A DNA stretch of 64,000 bases from Salimicrobium humidisoli (GTDB taxonomy: Bacteria; Bacillota; Bacilli; Bacillales; Halobacillaceae): the NCBI RefSeq assembly GCF_002295105.1, contig NZ_NSGH01000001.1, forward strand, positions 213,351 through 277,350, given 5' to 3'. A program made the translations under genes and the position numbers. Positions 59,042 to 64,000 of the stretch are shown here, one piece after another. The notes under the pieces were generated by a model. It was not told the DNA's origin, did no database searches, and worked only from the letters and a program-made list of their open reading frames with translations. How positions within the stretch are numbered: position 1 is the stretch's first letter; each line of letters starts with the position of its first letter.

Positions 59042-59698
59042 TTAATTCTGAAATTCCAGATCGTTGTTGGTTACGACTTTCTGTGCAAGCTCGAAACTGT
59101 CTTTAGGTACCGCTATTTTAAAGGCGAGCTGGTCAGAATTCAAATTAAAACGTTCTGCTGCCAGCCGGAAATTGCTCTCCGTCTCCATTTGGGTAAGGGC
59201 TACGTAAATGTTCTCCTCCTCAGGGTTCACCCGCACCCAGTCCGGAAGATCATAGTTGTCAGCGACGAACTCCAGCACCTTATTGCTTGGAAGCGGAAGT
59301 TTTCCGAGAGAAATACCCTGCTGTTCCAAAATGAGGTCCCCGTTTTCCTGCACGACCGGTTCAAGTTCCACCGTTATGGGGATAACCTGGTCGAAAGCCC
59401 GGATATTTCCCCGGAGTTTTACGAACTTATCCAGAGAAATCGAATAATCGAATATAGTGTTTGATGACATTTCATTTAAGTATTCATTCGTTAACTGTTC
59501 CAGATTTTCTTTGGTTGAGACGATCGTAAATTCGGCATCCGTGTTCGTCCGTTCTCTGTCGACATTGACCAGGGTGTAGTCCGTCGGGATGAAGATGAGA
59601 GCAAGCACCCAGAGGACAATGCCGAGATTAAGGAGAATGACTCCGAAAAAAGCACTGCGCCATTTATTTTCGAAAATAATGTGTTTCAATCTCTTCAC
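59042..59698 (-). CDS. ypmS: YpmS family protein (DUF2140)
   Basis: A 218-residue protein with one N-terminal transmembrane helix (about 16-38) and an extracytoplasmic region containing the DUF2140 core (FTIVSTKENLEQLTNEYL, ISLGKLPLPSNKVLEFV, PEEENIYVALTQ). Function unknown; in Bacillus it follows ypmR as here. GGTGGAG six bases before the GTG at 59698 is a better start than the GTG at 59710. It lies 20 bases after ypmR and is probably in the same operon. Confidence 0.85.
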   Translation of the reverse strand: MKRLKHIIFENKWRSAFFGVILLNLGIVLWVLALIFIPTDYTLVNVDRERTNTDAEFTIVSTKENLEQLTNEYLNEMSSNTIFDYSISLDKFVKLRGNIRAFDQVIPITVELEPVVQENGDLILEQQGISLGKLPLPSNKVLEFVADNYDLPDWVRVNPEEENIYVALTQMETESNFRLAAERFNLNSDQLAFKIAVPKDSFELAQKVVTNNDLEFQN

Positions 59699-59718
59699 TG
59701 CACACTCCACCTATACTG

Positions 59719-60621
59719 CTATTCTTCAATCTCTTCTCTAATATATTCTAACACGCGTTCGGCCATCCGTTTATACCCGACTTCGTTCGGATGGAAATTG
59801 TCCTCCCATAATATATCCTCGTCGGCACCTTCGAAAATGTCGCGGATAGGGATGAACCCTGTATTGTCGAATTCCGTAAGTACCTGTCTGCTTATTCTGT
59901 TCCAGTCGCTTATAATCTGGTTCAGTTCGGGGATATCTTTGAAATATTTATCAAAGGGGTTATATACTCCGAGCAGGTAAATACTTGCCTCGGGGTTGAG
60001 TTCTCTTATTTTTTCGAGAATGCTGCGCAGGTTCTGCTCGTAAATTGCCTGCGCTTCGACGAACTGCTCGTAATCAAGAGTAGAAGTGACGTTATCTTTC
60101 ACTACCTTTATCACATCGTTGGCGCCGATGGTTATAAGAATAAGGTCCGCTTCCCGGATCGACCCCTGCAAGTCCTCATTGTCCAGTCTTTCCAGAAGGT
60201 GATCGGTACGGTTTCCTCTTTTTCCGAAATTACCGACCTGCACGGTTTCTGCGGCTGTGTCACTGTTCTGGTTAATGGATTCCTCAAGAATACCTACATA
60301 ACCTCCATCGTCCGTCGTATCGCCGACCCCCTGTGTCAGGGAATCTCCCAGTGCAGTAATGTGAAGGTCCCGTTGCACAAACAGACTTTTTGCACTTTCG
60401 AGAGCGTCAGAAAAAGACTCTCTTATATTTTCACTTAAATCGTCTTCTCCCTCTGCATTACGGTCTCCCGGGTCGGCATCCGATTCATCACCGGAAGGTT
60501 CAGAAGTCCGGGGAGGGGAGGGGGCGTCCTGTTTATCTGAATCTGTCAGTGAGAACCACAGAAATCCGGCGAGGACCGCTGTGAGTACCAGAATACCGAT
60601 TATCCACCATTTTTTTGTCAT
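59719..60621 (-). CDS. ypmR: SGNH/GDSL hydrolase (YpmR-like)
   Basis: A 300-residue membrane-anchored SGNH-family esterase or lipase. N-terminal helix (about 5-25), acidic linker, then block I ITALGDSLTQGVGD (nucleophile Ser), block II Gly in VGNFGKRGNR, block III ILITIGANDV (Asn) and block V EDNFHPNEVGYKRMAERV (catalytic Asp and His). It acts outside the cytoplasmic membrane. Conserved pairing with ypmS supports a shared envelope role. GGTGGATAG precedes the ATG. Confidence 0.9.
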   Translation of the reverse strand: MTKKWWIIGILVLTAVLAGFLWFSLTDSDKQDAPSPPRTSEPSGDESDADPGDRNAEGEDDLSENIRESFSDALESAKSLFVQRDLHITALGDSLTQGVGDTTDDGGYVGILEESINQNSDTAAETVQVGNFGKRGNRTDHLLERLDNEDLQGSIREADLILITIGANDVIKVVKDNVTSTLDYEQFVEAQAIYEQNLRSILEKIRELNPEASIYLLGVYNPFDKYFKDIPELNQIISDWNRISRQVLTEFDNTGFIPIRDIFEGADEDILWEDNFHPNEVGYKRMAERVLEYIREEIEE

Positions 60622-60686
60622 TACTATCCACCCGACATTTCATTTATTACATTTATTGATTTTATGTTAAGCACCCGAAACGAGAG

Positions 60687-60730
60687 ATTTCTGCTTACGC
60701 CAGCGTTTCTGAACGGAAACTTCCGCTTTC
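60687..60730. repeat. Dispersed repeat, copy B
   Basis: About 78% identical to 41207-41250 in the same orientation relative to the CGGAA / TTCCG core. The stem GTTTC / GAAAC here corresponds to GCTTC / GAAGT in copy A, a paired change. Located between ypmR and the helicase gene. Confidence 0.55.
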
Positions 60731-60805
60731 TTTTGTTATTATATCACTTTTCCGAGGGTGTATAATATACATACGAAATACGACAGGAAAATGGGGTGAT
60801 GTGTG

Positions 60806-63049
60806 ATGAAATCGATGAAGATTTCCGTTCGGGAGCTGGCGGAATATGCTTATAAACGTGGCAGTATTGATGAAAAATTCCGTTCTTCCAAAGCACTGAG
60901 TGAAGGGACGGCCATCCACCAGGCGGTACAGAAGGAATACAAAGAGACGGAGGAAAAAGAAGTATATCTCGACTTTTTGTATGAAATGGAAGAGATGACC
61001 CTTCACATTCACGGCCGTTGTGACGGGGTGTTGAGGAGTGGGGAGGGGCTTGTCATTGACGAAATCAAGTCCACTTCGCTGGAAGCGGAAGAACTCGAGG
61101 AAGATCTCTTCCCCGAACACTGGGGACAGGCTTACGGCTATGCGTACATGTATTGTGAACGGGAACAGCTCGAGGGTATCAATGTTCAGCTTACTTACGT
61201 ACAGAAAGCATCGAAAAAGAAAATCAGGTACTTGCGGTATCTTACGGTGGAACAGCTGAAGGAAGAAGTCCGTTTCATGGTGGAAGCATATACACCTTAT
61301 GCCCTTACTCTTGTCCGTAGGCGGGCGCAGAAACATGAGACGCTTCCGAAGCTCGGCTTCCCTTATCCTTCGTATCGTGAAGGTCAGCGAACGTTTGCCG
61401 GGAGCGTCTACCGCACCGCCAGGGAAGGAAGAACCCTGTTTGCCCAGGCCCCGACAGGTATTGGGAAGACCATTTCTTCTCTGTTCCCCGGTGTAAAAGC
61501 GATGGAAGAAGGAGATTTTGAACAGCTTTATTATGCGACGGCCAAAACGACGACCCGCGAGACGGCCGAAGAAGCGATCCGTCTGATGCAGGAGGAGGGA
61601 GCGTCCCTTACTGCGGTGACACTGACGGCCAAGGACAAAATCTGCTTTCAGGAAGAAACGATATGTCAGCCCGAATACTGTTCTTTTGCGGATGGTTATT
61701 ACGACCGTATCAATGAAGCCCTGGTGGACATCCTTACGAATGAGTCACTGCTGGACCGGGGCACGATTGAGACCTATGCCAGGAAGCATCACATCTGTCC
61801 GTTTGAATACTCTCTGGATCTTACAAATGCTGCCGATATCGTAATCGGCGACTACAACTACGTATACGATCCGAGAGTTGCTCTGAAGAGACTGTCCCGT
61901 GACAGGACGAAGAAAATGGGTCTGCTGGTGGATGAAGCCCATAATCTCGTGGAACGGACGCGGGACATGTACTCCGCTTCCCTTTCCGCCTCAGATTTTG
62001 AAACGCTGCCCTCCCTGGTGGGATCTGAACGGGCAGGGAATTTGGCTGCTTCCATAGCCTCCGACATCACTTCTCTCTTTCCGGAAAATCAGAAGGAAGT
62101 CTCCATCGACGAAATACCGGGCGTGATGGAAGAACGTATCGAAGCATTTGTGGAAGAAACGGAGTCATTCCTGCGTGATCTGCTGCCGGAGGAACAGGAT
62201 GAGACGGTGATGAACTCCTACTTCGGAAGCCAGCATTTCTTGAATATGCTTGAGCAGAAAGATGATAATTTCGTTTACATCGGTAAAGAAAAGGAAGAAT
62301 TGAAGCTATACTGCCTCAACCCGCGTACAGTAGTTAAGAGAATTACCGATGCCTACCGGTTCTCTGTCTATTTTTCGGCGACACTCTCCCCATTTGCTTA
62401 CTATAAAGAAATGCTTGGAGGGACGCCGGAAGACTACATTCTGAAGTTGCCTTCCCCCTTCAGCAGAGAGCAGATCGACACGATATTCACCCCTCTGTCC
62501 ACCCGGTTCAGGGACCGGGAGAGAACTGCCCGGGGTGTGAGCGACAGTTTAAAAAAACAGACGGAAGCCTGGCCGGGCAATCATCTGTTCTTTTTTCCTT
62601 CTTATTCATACCTGGAACTCATTTATTCTTATGCTAAGGAATGGGGGAAGGAAATAGTTGTTCAGGAACGGAATATGGACGAGGAAAGAAAGTCAGAGTT
62701 TCTGGCCCAGTTCACCGAAGAAAGTGAAATCATCGGCTTTGCTGTCCTCGGAGGTGTTTTCTCGGAGGGCGTCGATCTGAAAGGGGACAGGCTGCGCGGA
62801 GTTGCAGTGGTAGGAGTGGCTCTCCCGCCGAGAGATATAGAAAAAGAGCTTATACATCGTTACTTCGAAAACCGGGACAGGAACGGCTACAACTATGCCT
62901 ACGTCTATCCGGGCATGAACAAAGTACTTCAGGCCGGAGGCAGACTGATCCGGTCCGAAGAAGATTACGGAGTGCTGCAGTTTATCGATGACCGTTTTAT
63001 GACACCGGTGTACAGGGGACTCCTCCCGGAAGAGTGGAAAAATAAATGA
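60806..63049 (+). CDS. PD-(D/E)XK nuclease fused to XPD/DinG-type helicase
   Basis: A 747-residue fusion. Residues about 1-170 are a Cas4-like nuclease domain (TAIHQAVQKEYKET, HIHGRCDGVL, VIDEIKSTSLEAEE, HWGQAYGYAY). The rest is an XPD/DinG helicase: Walker A QAPTGIGKTISS, DEAH box LLVDEAHNLV, four Fe-S cysteines (KICFQEETICQPEYCSF and HHICPFEYS) and C-terminal motifs (VFSEGVDLKGDRL, QAGGRLIRSEED). It probably unwinds and cuts DNA in repair or replication restart. GTG at 60803 is too close to GGGGTGAT, so ATG 60806 is chosen. No operon partner. Confidence 0.9.
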   Translation: MKSMKISVRELAEYAYKRGSIDEKFRSSKALSEGTAIHQAVQKEYKETEEKEVYLDFLYEMEEMTLHIHGRCDGVLRSGEGLVIDEIKSTSLEAEELEEDLFPEHWGQAYGYAYMYCEREQLEGINVQLTYVQKASKKKIRYLRYLTVEQLKEEVRFMVEAYTPYALTLVRRRAQKHETLPKLGFPYPSYREGQRTFAGSVYRTAREGRTLFAQAPTGIGKTISSLFPGVKAMEEGDFEQLYYATAKTTTRETAEEAIRLMQEEGASLTAVTLTAKDKICFQEETICQPEYCSFADGYYDRINEALVDILTNESLLDRGTIETYARKHHICPFEYSLDLTNAADIVIGDYNYVYDPRVALKRLSRDRTKKMGLLVDEAHNLVERTRDMYSASLSASDFETLPSLVGSERAGNLAASIASDITSLFPENQKEVSIDEIPGVMEERIEAFVEETESFLRDLLPEEQDETVMNSYFGSQHFLNMLEQKDDNFVYIGKEKEELKLYCLNPRTVVKRITDAYRFSVYFSATLSPFAYYKEMLGGTPEDYILKLPSPFSREQIDTIFTPLSTRFRDRERTARGVSDSLKKQTEAWPGNHLFFFPSYSYLELIYSYAKEWGKEIVVQERNMDEERKSEFLAQFTEESEIIGFAVLGGVFSEGVDLKGDRLRGVAVVGVALPPRDIEKELIHRYFENRDRNGYNYAYVYPGMNKVLQAGGRLIRSEEDYGVLQFIDDRFMTPVYRGLLPEEWKNK

Positions 63050-63126
63050 GTTAACCTTTGGAAAATAAGGTTGACACAAAAAGATTTGTTTATTAAAGTT
63101 AACGTAACGAATGGGAGGGTTAACAC
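63048..63126 (+). promoter_or_regulatory. bioY promoter with two BirA-like inverted repeats
   Basis: TTGACA (63071-63076), 17-base spacer, TAAAGT. Two GTTAAC-type inverted repeats flank it: GAGTTAACC-N12-GGTTGACAC (63048-63077) over the -35 and AAGTTAACG-N13-GGTTAACAC (63096-63126) over the ribosome binding site. BirA operators of Firmicutes have the form TTGTTAACC-N-GGTTAACAA; spacing here is slightly short. Confidence 0.55.
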
Positions 63127-63720
63127 ATGCGTACATATGATATTACAATCGGTTCGATGTTCGTGGCTCTTATGGCCATCGGAGCGAACATCACTGCTAT
63201 AGCTCCATTTCTTTCGGTAATGGGAGTGCCGCTTACGCTTCAGACTTTTGTTGCTATATTAAGCGGACTGATTCTCGGGAAAAAACGCGGGGCATTCGCT
63301 ATGTTCGTCTATACCGTAGTAGGGTTGATCGGCGTGCCCGTATTTGCAGGTTTTGGCGGGGGACTCGGGAGTTTCGTTTCGCCCACCTTCGGTTTTGTAT
63401 TATCTTTTATAGGGATCGCTTATGCAGCGGGAGCGGTAGTTGAGAAGAGACAGACCTTCATTCAATATATAAAAGCCTCTCTGGCCGGTCTTACCGTAAA
63501 TTATCTGGTCGGAGTCACCTGGCTTTACGCCGCTTTATCCCTTTGGGCCGGAGAAGGTGCAGGTATCAGTTATACTGCTGCCTGGGCGAGTATGCTTCCG
63601 TTTCTTCTGAAAGATGGAGCATTGGCTTTCGTAGCAGCTCTCACCGCGGTCCGTCTGGAAGGATCATACCTCAGGAATACAAGATGGCGACAACATCAAA
63701 AACAGGCATCCTCCACGTGA
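63127..63720 (+). CDS. bioY: Biotin transporter BioY (S component)
   Basis: A 197-residue membrane protein with about six helices and the BioY signature GVPLTLQTFVAILSGLILGKKRGAFAMFVYTVVGLIGVPVFAGFGGGLGSFVSPTFGFVLSF. It captures biotin, alone or with an ECF energising module encoded elsewhere. GGAGGG precedes the ATG. The BirA-like palindromes upstream suggest repression when biotin is plentiful. The stop codon lies in a terminator hairpin. Confidence 0.93.
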   Translation: MRTYDITIGSMFVALMAIGANITAIAPFLSVMGVPLTLQTFVAILSGLILGKKRGAFAMFVYTVVGLIGVPVFAGFGGGLGSFVSPTFGFVLSFIGIAYAAGAVVEKRQTFIQYIKASLAGLTVNYLVGVTWLYAALSLWAGEGAGISYTAAWASMLPFLLKDGALAFVAALTAVRLEGSYLRNTRWRQHQKQASST

Positions 63721-63733
63721 GGGTGCCTGTTTC
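63700..63733 (+). terminator. Terminator overlapping the end of bioY
   Basis: Stem AAACAGGCATCCTC / GAGGGTGCCTGTTT with one mismatch and a 5-base loop; T-rich after it. Confidence 0.8.
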
Positions 63734-63874
63734 AATTTTCGGAAGGATGGGTATCAGTAGTATTATTCAGCGGCTTGGCGAACAGTCCGTTCCAGTAAAA
63801 AGTGACAAGAGCTTCTGCCGTTTCTTCTGTAGTGGGAAAAAGAGGAAGATTGGCATGGTCCCGGTAGTTCCCCA
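63732..63874 (-). pseudogene. C-terminal remnant of a TetR-type regulator, cut by the IS256-like element
   Basis: On the minus strand, an open frame ends at TGA 63734-63732 and encodes NYRDHANLPLFPTTEETAE and ALVTFYWNGLFAKPLNNT, which looks like the last helix of TetR-type regulators. Its 5' part is absent: the IS256-like terminal repeat begins at about 63875 and the frame meets a stop inside the element. The rest of the gene may lie beyond the element outside the window. TetR assignment is tentative because only about 50 residues remain. Confidence 0.5.
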
Positions 63875-64000
63875 GATTGAGTCCATATAATTGTGTAAAA
63901 AGAAAAAAAGGGCCTCATCAACCCTGTGTTACAATGTTTTCAACCACGAAAAACCAACACAGGAGGTTTGATGATGACCCAACTTAATTTTACCGTAAAC
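63875..64000 (+). mobile_element. IS256-family insertion sequence, left end (partial)
   Basis: The sequence from about 63875 contains GTCCATATAATTGTGTAAAA, which matches the terminal inverted repeat of IS256 (known as GTCCGTATAATTGTGTAAAA). About 100 bases later a transposase start MTQLNFTVN appears, the typical IS256-family N-terminus in Bacillaceae. The element continues past the window edge. Confidence 0.75.
63974..64000 (+). CDS. IS256-family transposase, N-terminus (runs off window)
   Basis: Nine codons are present, MTQLNFTVN, the usual beginning of DDE-type IS256-family transposases in Bacillaceae. AGGAGG is seven bases before the ATG at 63974; an ATG directly before it (63971) is also possible. 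Confidence 0.7.

Noticed and set aside
63543..63890. 115-codon plus-strand frame across the end of bioY
   Set aside because: Overlaps bioY out of frame, crosses its terminator and runs into the IS terminal repeat.
1..64000. CRISPR arrays, tRNA or rRNA genes, prophage
   Set aside because: No regularly spaced repeats, cloverleaf-like or rRNA sequences, or phage structural genes were recognised on either strand; the Cas4-like nucleases lack cas neighbours.

Overview
The window reads as a chromosomal segment of a low-to-mid GC Gram-positive of the Bacillaceae (Bacillota). The evidence is strong AAGGAGG-type ribosome binding sites, frequent GTG/TTG starts, tight Rho-independent terminators, and Bacillus-type genes and gene orders (ytxG-like operon, ltaS, ypmR-ypmS, treP-treA-treR, carA-carB-argF). 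The proteins are rich in Asp and Glu, which would fit a salt-tolerant or alkaliphilic member; that is inference. No rRNA, tRNA, CRISPR array or prophage was seen. One IS256-like element enters at the extreme right end.

Layout. 1-1300: minus-strand stress-type operon of DUF948/YtxH-like proteins with a candidate SigB promoter. 1444-4600: YihY membrane protein, a small membrane protein, nadE with an isochorismatase-family hydrolase, and DUF488. 4704-10167: a respiratory block in which a degenerate histidine kinase, a NreC-type response regulator split by an in-frame stop, a GAF protein and a PAS histidine kinase precede a ba3-type oxidase (cbaD-cbaB-cbaA order) and a 28-codon membrane ORF. GGGG/CCCC palindromes lie upstream of both the signalling and the oxidase operons. 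10321-12869: DinB protein and lipoteichoic acid synthase.

12920-21042 is a reactive-sulfur island: TauE/SafE exporter, TusA, rhodanese-MBL protein, TusA-rhodanese, rhodanese, DsrE protein, a CstR-type repressor with Cys31/Cys60, DUF302, a membrane protein with CcdA and a TlpA/ResA thioredoxin, and a CstB-like MBL-rhodanese protein. Five 16-bp ATACC-N6-GGTAT-like palindromes, two of them inside promoter spacers, suggest one persulfide-responsive regulon.

21162-30841: HAD phosphatase, acyl-CoA synthetase, anchored MsrA-MsrB fusion, Gfo/Idh/MocA oxidoreductase, heterodimeric ABC exporter and a siderophore-type N-monooxygenase. 31155-36140: arginine-type carA-carB-argF with a strong promoter and an ARG-box-like site. 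36386-45523: CAP protein, amidase, two-component system, aldehyde dehydrogenase with DUF779 and a CRE, 5'-3' exonuclease, NAD(P)-binding protein and a Cas4-like nuclease. 45578-52759: pyridoxine/HMP kinase, TrhO, nicotinamidase-like enzyme, trehalose operon with TreR operators, DUF6933 protein. 52910-64000: Aquifex-type aconitase, GAF-STAS protein, a small zinc-ribbon protein, MhqO-like dioxygenase with an MhqR-type operator, TRIC channel protein, cysK, ypmS-ypmR, a nuclease-helicase, BioY with BirA-like sites, and a TetR-like remnant cut by the IS256-like element.

The two most distinctive systems are the CstR-type persulfide island and the ba3 oxidase locus whose response regulator carries a nonsense codon between receiver and DNA-binding domain.
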